Of a stretch of 64,000 nucleotides of DNA, positions 8,129 to 18,822 are shown piece by piece. Within the stretch, counting starts at the first letter, position 1; every line of letters begins with the position of its first letter. The DNA is from Sedimentibacter sp. zth1. GTDB taxonomy: Bacteria > Bacillota > Clostridia > Tissierellales > Sedimentibacteraceae. Location: NCBI RefSeq assembly GCF_017352195.1, contig NZ_CP071445.1, positions 372,001 through 436,000 of the forward strand, given 5' to 3'. Both the position numbers and the translations under genes were made by a program. The notes below the pieces were generated by a model, which saw only the letters and a list, made by a program, of their open reading frames with translations, had not been told where the DNA came from and ran no database searches.

Positions 8129-8165
8129 CGGGACAAAAAAAGTAAATATGGACAATATACGTCCC
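8129..8165 (+). promoter_or_regulatory. CggR operator
   Basis: CGGGAC at 8129-8134 and GTCCC at 8161-8165 form outer inverted half-sites around a GGACAA half-site at 8150-8155. This resembles the known CggR target built from CGGGAC and TGTC half-sites. It lies just after the promoter -10 and before cggR, a roadblock position. Fructose-1,6-bisphosphate would be expected to release the repressor. Confidence 0.65.
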
Positions 8166-8176
8166 AGAGGTGATAT

Positions 8177-9208
8177 ATGGATTGTAAAAAAATGTTTGAA
8201 CTACAAAAAAATATAGTTCCAGAAATAGTGAGTACTTTAAATGAAAGATACAATATTTTGAAATGTATTGAAAGTAATCAACCAATTGGAAGAAGGTTAT
8301 TATCTACTAAGCTTGATAAAACAGAAAGGATAATAAGAACAGAGATTGACAAGCTAAAAAATATGGAATTAATTAATTCTATAAGTTCAGGTATGATATT
8401 GACTGATTTGGGGAAAAATTTATTAATTGAATTAGATGATTTAATGTTTGATTTAAAAAATATAGCTAATTTAGAAAGTAAACTTAAAAATAAATTGAAA
8501 ATTAATGAGGTTTTCATTGTTTCGGGTAATACAAGTATAGATGAGCATGGAAGTACCAAGTTTGGTAGAAAAGCAGCAGATATAATACTCAAAAAAATTA
8601 AAAATAATGATATTGTGGGTATAGCTGGTGGAACAACTATGGCTTTGATAGCAGATCATATGAAAAGAAATGACAATATAAGCAATATCACGATTGTTCC
8701 TGCAAGAGGAGCGTTAAATGAAGAGTTGAAATTACAAGCTAATACCGTTGCATGTAATTTTGCTCATAAAATAAATGCAAATTACAAACTTTTGCATATA
8801 CCTGATGATTTAAGTGAAAATGAACTTCAGGTAGTAAAAGAAAATGAAACCATACATGAAGTTTTTGACTATATAAACAACGTAAATGTTTTAATATTTG
8901 GTCTTGGAAATGCACATGATATGGCTATAAGACGAAAAGCAAATAATGATATATTAAATACTATTGAAAAAGAAAAACTAGTAGCAGAAACTTTTGGTTA
9001 TTTTTTTAATAGTAAAGGTGAAATGAAGCTGCAGATGAATTCTGTTGGTATAGATTTAATTAAAATTGAAAATGTTGAAAATTCTATTGCAGTTGCTGTT
9101 GGTAAAGAAAAAGCTGACGTGATTTTAGCATTTTCTAATTTTCATAAGAATTTTAGTCTAATTACTGATGAATCAACTGCACGCGAAATATTAAACATAA
9201 ACATTTAA
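8177..9208 (+). CDS. cggR: Central glycolytic genes regulator, SorC/DeoR family
   Basis: 343 residues. The N-terminal winged helix-turn-helix (about residues 25-85, including LDKTERIIRTEIDKLKNM) is followed by a SorC-type sugar-phosphate-binding domain (VGIAGGTTMALIADHM, VPARGALNEELKLQANT, IFGLGNAHDMAIRR). Together with its place directly in front of gap-pgk-tpiA-gpmI-eno, this identifies CggR, which represses the operon and is relieved by fructose-1,6-bisphosphate. AGAGGTG precedes the ATG. It ends 18 bases before gap. Length and domain order are normal for the family. Confidence 0.93.
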   Translation: MDCKKMFELQKNIVPEIVSTLNERYNILKCIESNQPIGRRLLSTKLDKTERIIRTEIDKLKNMELINSISSGMILTDLGKNLLIELDDLMFDLKNIANLESKLKNKLKINEVFIVSGNTSIDEHGSTKFGRKAADIILKKIKNNDIVGIAGGTTMALIADHMKRNDNISNITIVPARGALNEELKLQANTVACNFAHKINANYKLLHIPDDLSENELQVVKENETIHEVFDYINNVNVLIFGLGNAHDMAIRRKANNDILNTIEKEKLVAETFGYFFNSKGEMKLQMNSVGIDLIKIENVENSIAVAVGKEKADVILAFSNFHKNFSLITDESTAREILNINI

Positions 9209-9226
9209 AAATTCGGAGGAATAGAA

Positions 9227-10234
9227 ATGACTAAAATAGCAATTAATGGATTTGGAAGAATAGGAAGACTTGCATTTAGACTAATAAGCGAAATTGAGGA
9301 AATTGAAGTAGTAGCAATAAATGATTTAACAGATGCAGAAACTTTGGCATATTTATTAAAGTATGATACTGCACAGGGAAATTTTAAAATGGATGGTATC
9401 TCAAATACTGAAGACAGCTTATTAATAGATGGAAAGCAAATTAGAATATATGCACAAAAAGATCCTGAATTATTACCTTGGAAAGAATTGGGTATTGATA
9501 TAGTTATAGAGTGCACAGGAAGATTTACATCACAAGAAAAAGCTAGTAAACATATAACTGCGGGAGCAAAAAAAGTTATTATTTCTGCACCAGCAAGTGG
9601 CGATGTAAAAACAATAGTATATAATGTAAATCACGAAGACTTAGATGGAAGCGAAACTATTATATCAGCAGCAAGTTGTACTACAAATTGCTTAGCTCCT
9701 GTTGTAAAAGTTTTAAATGATAATTTTGGTTTAGTAAAAGGATATATGACAACTGTTCATGCTTATACAAATGACCAAAGAATTTTGGATTTACCACATC
9801 CAAAAGGAATTTATTCGAGACGTGGTCGTGCAGCAGCAGTTAATATAGTTCCAACATCTACAGGTGCTGCAGTAGCAGTTGGTAAGGTATTACCTGAGCT
9901 TAAAGGTAGACTAGATGGTATTGCATTGAGAGTTCCGACTATAACAGGCTCAGTTGTTGACTTAATAGTTGAGCTTAAGAAAAACACAACAGCAGAAGAA
10001 ATAAATAAAAAAATAAAAGAAAATTCTAATGAAACTTTAGGATATACTGAAGATCCAATAGTTTCTAGTGATATAGTAGGATGCAGATATGGAAGTTATT
10101 TTGATGCTTTATCTACTAATATTATGGATGTTGACGGTGAACAATTGATTAAAATATTAGCATGGTATGACAATGAAATGTCATATACAGCACAACTCGT
10201 TAGAACAACTCAATATATTGCAAAATTCATATAG
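9227..10234 (+). CDS. gapA: Glyceraldehyde-3-phosphate dehydrogenase, NAD-type, glycolytic
   Basis: 335 residues. INGFGRIGR forms the dinucleotide loop and SCTTNC holds catalytic Cys151. Asp33 (VVAINDL) and Leu189-Pro190 (ILDLPHPKG) are the classic NAD-specific determinants, in contrast to the paralogue at 1506. It is the second gene of the CggR operon, so it is the catabolic enzyme. CGGAGGA precedes the ATG. The gene is followed by a strong stem-loop at 10271 without a T-run, which probably marks an mRNA processing or stabilising site rather than a full stop. Confidence 0.97.
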   Translation: MTKIAINGFGRIGRLAFRLISEIEEIEVVAINDLTDAETLAYLLKYDTAQGNFKMDGISNTEDSLLIDGKQIRIYAQKDPELLPWKELGIDIVIECTGRFTSQEKASKHITAGAKKVIISAPASGDVKTIVYNVNHEDLDGSETIISAASCTTNCLAPVVKVLNDNFGLVKGYMTTVHAYTNDQRILDLPHPKGIYSRRGRAAAVNIVPTSTGAAVAVGKVLPELKGRLDGIALRVPTITGSVVDLIVELKKNTTAEEINKKIKENSNETLGYTEDPIVSSDIVGCRYGSYFDALSTNIMDVDGEQLIKILAWYDNEMSYTAQLVRTTQYIAKFI

Positions 10235-10270
10235 AAAACTCAATGTGACATACTAATAATAAATAGTATG

Positions 10271-10313
10271 TAATAAAGTGCAATAATATCATATTTAATG
10301 TTGCACTTTATTA
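10271..10313 (+). promoter_or_regulatory. stem-loop between gapA and pgk
   Basis: A perfect 13-bp inverted repeat (TAATAAAGTGCAA / TTGCACTTTATTA) with a 17-base loop and no T-run after it. Its position between gapA and pgk suggests RNA processing or 3' protection of a gapA transcript, or partial attenuation. No clear promoter for pgk could be assigned in the remaining 60 bases. Confidence 0.6.
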
Positions 10314-10375
10314 TATAAAGAGTTAAAATATAATTGTATGCGGATTAAATAATTATAAAAATCAAGGAGTTTGAA

Positions 10376-11569
10376 ATGAATAAAAAAGGACTAAAGGATA
10401 TTAACATTAAAAATAAAAAAGTATTGGTTAGATGTGATTTTAACGTTCCAATTGATTCAGATGGAAATATCACAGATGATATAAGAATTGTAAGTGCTCT
10501 TCCTACTATTAATTACTTATTGGAAAATGGCGCTGCAGTTATATTAATGTCTCACTTGGGAAGACCAGCTGGAGAACCAAATCCTAAATATTCTTTGTTA
10601 CCTGTTGCAAAAAGACTTGAACAATTAATGAAAAAAGAAATTATTTTTGAAGATTGTGATGTTGTAGTTGATGAAAGTGTTAAAAATGATGCTAAAAAAT
10701 TAATGCCCGGTCAAATTATGCTGTTGCAAAATACCAGATACAAAAAAGAGGAAACTAAAAATGGCGAAGAATTAGCCGAAAATTTAGCATCTCTTGCCGA
10801 TATATATGTTAATGATGCTTTTGGTACAGCACATAGAGCACATTCTTCGAATGTTGGTGTATGTAAATTCTTGCCTTCATCTGTAGGGTTCTTAGTGGAA
10901 AAAGAGATTTCTATCATGGGTAAAGCAATTTCAAATCCTGAAAGACCTCTTACAGCTATACTAGGTGGATCAAAAGTTTCAGATAAAATAAATGTTATTG
11001 AAAACCTATTAAATATAGCTGATAATGTTATTATTGGTGGAGGAATGTCTTTTACATTTTTGCATGCTATGGGCAATAACGTTGGAAAATCTTTGCTAGA
11101 AGAAGATAAAGTTGAATTAGCAAAGAATATTTTAGCTAAAGCAAAAGAAAAAAATGTTTCTTTATATCTACCATTAGATGTAGTAGTAGCAAAAGAGTTT
11201 AAAAACGATACAGAATTTTATAATTGTGATGTAAATAGTATTCCATCGGATTATATGGGATTAGATATAGGACAAAAGACAATTGAATTATTTAGTGATG
11301 TTATAAAGAAATCTAAAACTATCATTTGGAATGGACCTATGGGAGTCTTTGAGATGGATAATTTTGCTAAGGGTACAAATGAATTAGCATTAGAAATTTC
11401 AAAAAATTCACAAGCCGTATCAATTATCGGTGGTGGAGATAGTGCAGCAGCTGTTGAAAAAGCAGGATTAGCTGATAAAATGACACACATATCAACTGGT
11501 GGAGGAGCATCACTTGAATTTTTAGAAGGTAAGGTATTACCAGGAATTGATGCAGTAAATGATAAATAA
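10376..11569 (+). CDS. pgk: Phosphoglycerate kinase
   Basis: 397 residues, the usual bacterial length. It transfers the acyl phosphate of 1,3-bisphosphoglycerate to ADP in the cytosol. N-domain substrate motifs are VLVRCDFNVPID and LMSHLGRPAG. The hinge and nucleotide domain are seen in LGGSKVSDKINVI, IWNGPMGVFEM and IIGGGDSAAAVE, with GGGASLEFLEG near the end. CAAGGAG precedes the ATG. It is the third gene of the glycolytic operon and is spaced 15 bases from tpiA, consistent with co-translation. Confidence 0.98.
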   Translation: MNKKGLKDINIKNKKVLVRCDFNVPIDSDGNITDDIRIVSALPTINYLLENGAAVILMSHLGRPAGEPNPKYSLLPVAKRLEQLMKKEIIFEDCDVVVDESVKNDAKKLMPGQIMLLQNTRYKKEETKNGEELAENLASLADIYVNDAFGTAHRAHSSNVGVCKFLPSSVGFLVEKEISIMGKAISNPERPLTAILGGSKVSDKINVIENLLNIADNVIIGGGMSFTFLHAMGNNVGKSLLEEDKVELAKNILAKAKEKNVSLYLPLDVVVAKEFKNDTEFYNCDVNSIPSDYMGLDIGQKTIELFSDVIKKSKTIIWNGPMGVFEMDNFAKGTNELALEISKNSQAVSIIGGGDSAAAVEKAGLADKMTHISTGGGASLEFLEGKVLPGIDAVNDK

Positions 11570-11584
11570 TAATTTGGAGGAAAT

Positions 11585-12337
11585 ATGAGAAGACCGTTAA
11601 TTGCAGGAAATTGGAAAATGAATACTACTATTAATGAAGGGGTAGCTCTAGCAAAAGGATTAGTAGATTTCTCTAAAACCTTAAACAAGGATAGAGATAT
11701 ATTGATTTGTGTACCTTTTACAGCATTATATGCTATCAAACAGGTTGTAGATGGTAGCAAAGTAAGGCTAGGTGCTCAAAATATGTACTTTGAAGAAAAA
11801 GGTGCATTTACGGGAGAAATATCTCCAGTTATGTTACAAGATATTGGAGTGGACTATGTATTAATTGGGCATTCAGAAAGAAGACAATATTTTAATGAAA
11901 CTGATGAACTATTAAATAAAAAAATAAAAGCAGCTTTGAGTCATAATCTTAAACCAATTTTGTGTGTTGGTGAAACTCTGGAACAAAGAGAGAAAAAAAT
12001 AGAGAAAGAAACTATCAAAAAGCAAATTGTAAATGGATTATTGGGTATTAGTGCTGATGAAATGAAAAAGATTACAGTAGCCTATGAGCCTATTTGGGCT
12101 ATTGGCACTGGAAAAACAGCTACAAGTGAGCAGGCACAAGAAATGATATTATATATTAGAAATATTTTAAAAGATATTTATGGAGAAGAAATAAGTGATA
12201 ATACTATTATTCAGTATGGTGGTAGTGTTAAAGGTCAAAACGCTTCTGAAATAATGTCAAAATCAGATATAGATGGTGCTTTAGTTGGTGGTGCTAGTTT
12301 AAAACTGGAAGATTTTATACAAATTATAAGCTACTAG
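11585..12337 (+). CDS. tpiA: Triosephosphate isomerase
   Basis: 250 residues, single (beta/alpha)8 barrel. It interconverts dihydroxyacetone phosphate and glyceraldehyde-3-phosphate. The catalytic Lys is in AGNWKMN, the His in IGHSERR, and the Glu in VAYEPIWAIGTG. The flexible lid follows that motif, and the phosphate loops are YGGSVKGQNA and GALVGGASL. TTGGAGG precedes the ATG. It is spaced 15 bases after pgk and 11 before gpmI. Nothing is unusual. Confidence 0.98.
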   Translation: MRRPLIAGNWKMNTTINEGVALAKGLVDFSKTLNKDRDILICVPFTALYAIKQVVDGSKVRLGAQNMYFEEKGAFTGEISPVMLQDIGVDYVLIGHSERRQYFNETDELLNKKIKAALSHNLKPILCVGETLEQREKKIEKETIKKQIVNGLLGISADEMKKITVAYEPIWAIGTGKTATSEQAQEMILYIRNILKDIYGEEISDNTIIQYGGSVKGQNASEIMSKSDIDGALVGGASLKLEDFIQIISY

Positions 12338-12348
12338 GAGTTGATACA

Positions 12349-13884
12349 ATGAGAAAATTAACAGCTTTAATTATTTTGGATGGATGGGGAATAGGAAAAG
12401 ATTATTATGGAAATGCTGTTAGTAAAGCAAATACATATAATTACGATTTTCTTATTAGAAAATTTCCAAATACTGCACTTGAAGCAAGCGGGCTATCTGT
12501 TGGATTGCCAGAAGGCCAGATGGGGAATTCAGAAGTTGGTCATACAAACATTGGTGCTGGTAGAATAATTAATCAAGAATTAGTTAGAATTACTAGGCAA
12601 ATAGAAAATAAAGAGTTTTTTAAAAATTCTACTATTAATAATTTGGTAGACTATGTAAATGAAAATAATAAAACATTGCATTTATTTGGTTTGCTATCAG
12701 ATGGTGGGGTACATAGTCATATTAAGCATTTATTTGGTATACTTGAACTTTGCAAGCAAAGAAATGTTAAGGACGTGCAAATTCATTGTTTTATGGATGG
12801 TAGAGATGTTTCTCCAATAAGTGGAATTAGCTATATAAAGATGCTTCAGGACAAGATTAATGAGCTAGGTGTGGGCAAAATATCTACTATTATGGGAAGA
12901 TATTATGCAATGGATAGAGACAAAAGATGGGAAAGAATAGAGGAAGCGTACGATGCTTTAACAAAAGGCGTTGGTATAGTTAGATGTGATGCTTGTAAAG
13001 CTATAGAAGAATCATACGATAAGAAAATTACAGACGAATTTATAAAGCCAATTTTAATCGAACAAGAAGATTCAAGGCTTGGTATTGTTAAAGAGGACGA
13101 CGGAATTATATTTTACAATTATAGACCTGATAGAGCTCGTCAAATTACCAGAACTTTTGTAGATGATGAGTTTGATGGCTTTGAAAGAAATAAGCTTAAT
13201 GTAAAATTTGTTTGTATGACACAATATGATAAAACTATTGAAAATGTAGAAATAGCTTTCAAACCACAACCTGAAATAGAAAATACTTTAGGTGAATATG
13301 TTAGCAAAATGGGATTGCAACAGCTTAGAATAGCTGAAACAGAAAAGTATGCTCATGTAACATTTTTCTTTAATGGAGGAATAGAAGCGCCTTATGAGAA
13401 TGAGGATAGGATTTTAATTTCTTCACCAAAGGTTGCAACATATGACTTGCAGCCAGAGATGAGTGCTATTGAAGTTAAAAACGAAATCATAAAGCAAATA
13501 GAAAAATCTAAATATGATTTAATGATTATAAATTTTGCAAATCCTGATATGGTTGGTCATACAGGAGATATAAATGCTACTATGGAAGCAATTGAAATAG
13601 TAGACAAGTGTTTAGGTGAAATTGTTAATTTGATAATAAAAACAGGCGGGAAGGCTGTAATTACAGCTGATCATGGTAATTGTGAAGTTATGATTGATGA
13701 AAGTACTGCATTGCCAATTACAAAACATACTACAAATAAAGTACCGTTGATTATTGTAGATAGAAATAAAAAATTTAAATTAAGACAAGATGGAGTTTTA
13801 GGAGATATTGCTCCTACTGTTTTAGAACTTTTAGGTTTAAAAAAACCTGTTGAAATGACAGGAAATTCATTGATTATTCATTAA
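12349..13884 (+). CDS. gpmI: Phosphoglycerate mutase, cofactor-independent
   Basis: 511 residues. A Mn-dependent alkaline-phosphatase-superfamily enzyme that interconverts 3- and 2-phosphoglycerate. The metal-binding Asp lies in ILDGWGIG and the phosphorylated Ser in MGNSEVGHTNIGAGR. The inserted phosphotransferase domain contains CFMDGRDVSP, YYAMDRDKRWER and FYNYRPDRARQ. The C-terminal metal motifs are NFANPDMVGHTGD and TADHGNCEVM. AGGAG precedes the ATG. Fifth gene of the CggR operon. Confidence 0.98.
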   Translation: MRKLTALIILDGWGIGKDYYGNAVSKANTYNYDFLIRKFPNTALEASGLSVGLPEGQMGNSEVGHTNIGAGRIINQELVRITRQIENKEFFKNSTINNLVDYVNENNKTLHLFGLLSDGGVHSHIKHLFGILELCKQRNVKDVQIHCFMDGRDVSPISGISYIKMLQDKINELGVGKISTIMGRYYAMDRDKRWERIEEAYDALTKGVGIVRCDACKAIEESYDKKITDEFIKPILIEQEDSRLGIVKEDDGIIFYNYRPDRARQITRTFVDDEFDGFERNKLNVKFVCMTQYDKTIENVEIAFKPQPEIENTLGEYVSKMGLQQLRIAETEKYAHVTFFFNGGIEAPYENEDRILISSPKVATYDLQPEMSAIEVKNEIIKQIEKSKYDLMIINFANPDMVGHTGDINATMEAIEIVDKCLGEIVNLIIKTGGKAVITADHGNCEVMIDESTALPITKHTTNKVPLIIVDRNKKFKLRQDGVLGDIAPTVLELLGLKKPVEMTGNSLIIH

Positions 13885-13891
13885 ATAATAA

Positions 13892-15211
<1,320 letters not shown>

Positions 15212-15222
15212 ATTACTTATAT

Positions 15223-15260
15223 TATAAGACACAATTATAGTTATAATTTGTGTCTTATAA
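15223..15260 (+). terminator. terminator of glycolytic operon
   Basis: A long inverted repeat (TTATAAGACACAATTAT / ATAATTTGTGTCTTATAA) begins 12 bases after the eno stop. The following sequence is A/T-rich rather than a pure T-run. Confidence 0.7.
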
Positions 15261-15285
15261 AATTTATTGAAATTAAATATTTTTA

Positions 15286-15314
15286 TTGATTTTATAATTT
15301 GTGTATGGTATAAT
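15286..15314 (+). promoter_or_regulatory. sigma-A promoter of secG
   Basis: TTGATT at 15286-15291, 17-bp spacer and TATAAT at 15309-15314 with upstream TG (TGGTATAAT). Its position shows that the GTG at 15301, which would give a longer secG, cannot be the start. Confidence 0.75.
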
Positions 15315-15357
15315 CCATATGTTAAAACGAAGATTTTTTAGGAGGTGGGTAAATAAT

Positions 15358-15591
15358 ATGCTAAAAATTATTGTAATAATATTATTACTTCTTGCTAGTT
15401 TAGTTCTAATTGCAAGTATTTTACTTCAATCAGGTAAACAAGCAGGGTTATCAGGTGAAATCGCAGGTGGCGCGGAATCATTATGGGGAAGAAATAAAGG
15501 AAGAAGTTTTGAAGGAAAATTAGAAAAAGCTACAACAATATCTGCCATAATATTTGTTGCTGCATCATTGATTTTAGTTGCAATTCAATAA
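15358..15591 (+). CDS. secG: Protein translocase subunit SecG
   Basis: 77 residues from the ATG at 15358, chosen because AGGAGG lies 8-9 bases upstream and the promoter -10 overlaps longer starts. Two membrane helices flank the conserved loop: IIVIILLLLASLVLIASILLQ, then GKQAGLSGEIAGG, and ISAIIFVAASLILVA. SecG aids SecYEG protein export. In many Clostridia it precedes rnr-smpB-ssrA; here hppA and a three-gene cell-wall module are interposed. Confidence 0.93.
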   Translation: MLKIIVIILLLLASLVLIASILLQSGKQAGLSGEIAGGAESLWGRNKGRSFEGKLEKATTISAIIFVAASLILVAIQ

Positions 15592-15612
15592 TTAATATAT
15601 ATTAGTTAAGAC

Positions 15613-15642
15613 GAAAAAACTATATAGTTTTTTCTCTTTTTT
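15613..15642 (+). terminator. terminator of secG
   Basis: The perfect palindrome GAAAAAACTATATAGTTTTTTC is followed by a T-rich tract (TCTTTTTT). Confidence 0.75.
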
Positions 15643-15700
15643 AATGTACATATAGTTAATTATAAATTAAATTATTAAATATTTTTGGAGGATTCATAAA

Positions 15701-17752
15701 ATGGAATCATTGCTTTTTATAGCTCCAATTATTGGAGTTCTTGCATTGCTTTATGCATATTATAAAGCTGCAACAATTAACAAGGTAAGTGCGGGTACTG
15801 ACAGAATGAAAGAAATTTCCTCTTACATTCATGAAGGTGCTATGGCATTTTTAACAAGAGAATATAAAACATTATTTATATTCGCAATCGTTTTATTCGT
15901 TATTTTAGGATTTGGTATCAACTGGCAAACAGCTATATGCTTCGCAATAGGAGCAATATTCTCAGCTTTAGCTGGATTCTTTGGAATGACTGTTGCTACA
16001 AAGGCAAATGTTAGAACTGCTAATGCAGCTAAAGAATCTGGAATGAACAAAGCATTAAATATCGCCTTTTCAGGTGGTGCTGTTATGGGAATGGTTGTTG
16101 TTGGATTAGGATTATTAGGACTTGGAACTCTATGGTTAGTATTTACTAGAGTATTTGGAGTAAGCACAGATACTGTTGCTACATATTTAACAGGTTTTGG
16201 ACTTGGTGCTTCATCAATAGCTTTATTTGGACGTGTTGGCGGTGGTATTTATACTAAAGCAGCAGACGTTGGAGCTGACCTAGTTGGTAAAGTTGAAGCT
16301 GGTATTCCAGAGGATGATCCAAGAAATCCTGCAGTTATTGCTGATAATGTTGGAGATAATGTTGGAGACGTTGCAGGTATGGGCGCTGACTTATTTGAAT
16401 CATATGTTGGTTCAATCATTTCTGCTATAACATTAGGATCTATCGCATTTGCTGATGGTGGAAAAGGTATAATATTTGCATTATTATTACCAGCAGTTGG
16501 TATTGTTGCATCTATTATAGGAACATTATTTGTAAGAGGAAAAGAAGGTGGAAATCCACAGAAAGCTTTAGATGCGGGTACTTATATAAGTTCAGCAATT
16601 GTTATAGTAGCAGCTTTCTTCTTATCTAAGTATGTATTAGATGATGTTAGACCATTTGGAGCTATTGTTATAGGATTAGCTGTTGGTTTAATTATTGCAA
16701 AAATAACTGAATACTATACTTCACAAGAGTATAAACCAGTTAAAGGAATAGCTGACCAATCTGAAACAGGTGCGGCTACAACAATTATAAGTGGTTTATC
16801 AGTAGGTATGATGTCAACTGCATTGCCAATTATAGTTTTAGCAGCAGGTATCATCGGTGCATTCTTTGTTGCTGGTGGAGCTTCAAGTGCTTCTTTAGGA
16901 TTGTTTGGTATCTCTTTAGCAGCAGTAGGTATGTTATCAACAGCTGGTATGACAGTTGCAGTTGATGCTTATGGTCCTATCGCTGATAATGCTGGTGGTA
17001 TTGCAGAAATGTGTGAATTACCTCACGGCGTTAGAGAAATAACAGACAAACTTGACTCAGTTGGAAATACTACAGCAGCTATAGGTAAAGGATTTGCAAT
17101 AGGTTCTGCAGCATTAACTGCATTAGCATTGTTTGCATCTTATACACAAGTTGCTAATATTGCATCAATCAACTTAACTGATCCTACAGTTATTGCAGGT
17201 GTATTTATAGGTGGTATGTTACCATTCTTATTCTCAGCTATCACTATGAGTGCTGTTGGTAAAGCAGCTTTTGCTATGATAGAAGAAGTTAGAAGACAAT
17301 TTAAAGAACTTCCTGGAATAATGAAAGGTACTGACAAACCTGATTATACAAGATGCGTTGATATAAGTACTACAGCAGCATTAAGAGAAATGGTTATACC
17401 AGGTCTTTTAGCAGTTATTGTTCCATTATTAGTAGGTTTCTTACTTGGTAAAGAAGCATTAGGTGGATTATTAGCTGGTGGTTTAGTTTGTGGTGTATTG
17501 ATGGCTATTATGATGGCTAACGCTGGTGGCGCTTGGGACAATGCTAAAAAATACATTGAATCAGGTGTTCATGGTGGAAAAGGCAGTGATGCTCATAAAG
17601 CAGCAGTAGTTGGAGATACAGTAGGTGATCCATTTAAAGATACTTCAGGACCATCTATCAATATTCTAATTAAACTTATGACAATAGTTGCTTTAGTATT
17701 CGGTACAGTTATTGCTGAACATGGTGGAATACTAATTAATTTAATTAAATAA
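15701..17752 (+). CDS. hppA: Membrane-bound K+-dependent pyrophosphatase (Na+ or H+ pump)
   Basis: 683 residues with about 16 membrane helices. It couples PPi hydrolysis to cation export. Catalytic and PPi-Mg motifs are [51 protein letters not shown] and [15 protein letters not shown]. The sequence [17 protein letters not shown] carries Ala where K+-independent enzymes have Lys, so it belongs to the K+-dependent class, which in clostridia are mostly Na+ pumps. Na+ versus H+ cannot be settled here. GGAGG precedes the ATG. It is monocistronic between two terminators. Confidence 0.96.
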   Translation: MESLLFIAPIIGVLALLYAYYKAATINKVSAGTDRMKEISSYIHEGAMAFLTREYKTLFIFAIVLFVILGFGINWQTAICFAIGAIFSALAGFFGMTVATKANVRTANAAKESGMNKALNIAFSGGAVMGMVVVGLGLLGLGTLWLVFTRVFGVSTDTVATYLTGFGLGASSIALFGRVGGGIYTKAADVGADLVGKVEAGIPEDDPRNPAVIADNVGDNVGDVAGMGADLFESYVGSIISAITLGSIAFADGGKGIIFALLLPAVGIVASIIGTLFVRGKEGGNPQKALDAGTYISSAIVIVAAFFLSKYVLDDVRPFGAIVIGLAVGLIIAKITEYYTSQEYKPVKGIADQSETGAATTIISGLSVGMMSTALPIIVLAAGIIGAFFVAGGASSASLGLFGISLAAVGMLSTAGMTVAVDAYGPIADNAGGIAEMCELPHGVREITDKLDSVGNTTAAIGKGFAIGSAALTALALFASYTQVANIASINLTDPTVIAGVFIGGMLPFLFSAITMSAVGKAAFAMIEEVRRQFKELPGIMKGTDKPDYTRCVDISTTAALREMVIPGLLAVIVPLLVGFLLGKEALGGLLAGGLVCGVLMAIMMANAGGAWDNAKKYIESGVHGGKGSDAHKAAVVGDTVGDPFKDTSGPSINILIKLMTIVALVFGTVIAEHGGILINLIK

Positions 17753-17781
17753 TTATTTTAGATAATAAATAATTTATAAGG

Positions 17782-17812
17782 AGAAGGCTAGTTTTTCTAG
17801 CCTTCTTTTTTT
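17782..17812 (+). terminator. terminator of hppA
   Basis: Stem AGAAGGCTAG / CTAGCCTTCT (10 bp) with a short loop, followed by seven to eight T. Confidence 0.9.
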
Positions 17813-17814
17813 AT

Positions 17815-17975
17815 ATACTGGGAAAATTCTACTCCTAGTATATAAAAAAAGAGGATTGCAAAGGACGGGACGTTCTTGCCTTTAAGGGGGGTGCTCAGTA
17901 AAATGCTTATGAAGTAGGCATTTTTACGCCGAAGGGGGACATAGGTCCCCCTAGCGGAGTTGCATAGCAACTTTT
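17815..17975 (+). repeat. structured repeat, copy 1 (candidate non-coding RNA)
   Basis: About 160 bp, with a second copy at 48739-48906 that agrees at roughly nine of ten positions by eye. Five local hairpins can be drawn: TATACT/AGTATA; AAGGA/TTCTT; AAAATGC/GCATTTT; GGGGGAC-ATAG-GTCCCCC; GTTGC-ATA-GCAAC, the last followed by TTTTT. Several differences between copies keep pairing through G.U. It starts right after the hppA terminator and ends 55 bases before the alpha/beta hydrolase gene. The family is unknown. An open frame on the opposite strand is a by-product of the hairpins. Confidence 0.7.
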
Positions 17976-18030
17976 TGTGCAAATTTTTAACTAATTAATA
18001 AAGTTAACATATAATAGTAAAGGGGTAAAT

Positions 18031-18801
18031 ATGATATTAAATATTGATGGAATTAATGTTAATTACATAGATGAGGGAAATGGCACAAATATATTATTAC
18101 TACATGGTTGGGGAGCAAATATTCAAACAATGCTACCCATATTTAATATGCTTAAAAGTAAATGTAGGGTTATAGCACTTGATTTGCCTGGCTTTGGTGA
18201 GAGTGATAGACCACCTTTACCATGGAATAGTAATGATTATGCTATTTGTGTTAAAAAATTTATAGATGTCTTAGGTGTAAAAAAAGTAATTTTATTTGGT
18301 CATTCACATGGTGGCAGAGTTTCCATAATATTATCTTCGCTGTTTTGTGATCTAGTAGATAAGCTTGTACTTATTGATAGTGCTGGTGTTAAACCAAAAA
18401 GGAAAATTGGATATTATTTTAAAATTTATAAATATAAGCTGCTTAAAAAAATATATTTACAATTTTTAGGTAGTGAAAACAGAAAAAACAGATTAGAAAA
18501 ATTCTATAGAAAATATGGTTCAAATGATTATAAAAATACAGATGGTGTTATGCGTAAAACAATAGTAAAGGTTATAAATGATAATGTTGAGTCTTTGCTA
18601 TCTAATATTTGTTGCCCAACACTTCTAGTATGGGGTGAAAACGACAGCGATACACCACTTTATATGGGTGAAAAATTGAATAAAAAAATTAAAGACAGCG
18701 GATTAATAATTTTAAAAAATGCAGGTCATTATTCATATGTGGATGATTATAAAACCTTTAGGGCTGTTATACAATCATTTTTAAGTAAAGAATTAAGTTA
18801 A
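18031..18801 (+). CDS. alpha/beta hydrolase
   Basis: 256 residues, alpha/beta fold. The oxyanion segment is LLLHGWGANIQTM, the nucleophile elbow FGHSHGGRV (Ser in GHSHG), the acid Asp in VWGENDSDTP, and the catalytic His in NAGHYSYVDD. No signal peptide is seen, so it is cytosolic. AAGGGG precedes the ATG. The next gene begins 21 bases later, and a divergent D-Ala-D-Ala ligase-like gene follows it. This three-gene order suggests a role in peptidoglycan precursor handling, but the substrate is unknown. Confidence 0.8.
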   Translation: MILNIDGINVNYIDEGNGTNILLLHGWGANIQTMLPIFNMLKSKCRVIALDLPGFGESDRPPLPWNSNDYAICVKKFIDVLGVKKVILFGHSHGGRVSIILSSLFCDLVDKLVLIDSAGVKPKRKIGYYFKIYKYKLLKKIYLQFLGSENRKNRLEKFYRKYGSNDYKNTDGVMRKTIVKVINDNVESLLSNICCPTLLVWGENDSDTPLYMGEKLNKKIKDSGLIILKNAGHYSYVDDYKTFRAVIQSFLSKELS

Positions 18802-18822
18802 TTATTGATAGGGGGAAAAAAT

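Noticed and set aside
15829-17556. Several minus-strand frames inside hppA, and others inside eno, pgk and gap
   Set aside because: They lie opposite strongly conserved genes, have Pro/Ala/Ser-rich shadow composition and lack ribosome sites.
17815-17975. Structured repeat considered as a c-di-GMP, guanidine, ZTP or THF riboswitch
   Set aside because: The GGGAC and GGGG stretches are superficially similar, but the conserved cores of these classes as I recall them are absent, and one copy lies inside an operon overlapping a coding end.
17797-17982. Minus-strand 61-codon frame over the structured repeat
   Set aside because: It runs through the hppA terminator and all hairpins of the repeat and has no ribosome site; it is not expected to be translated.
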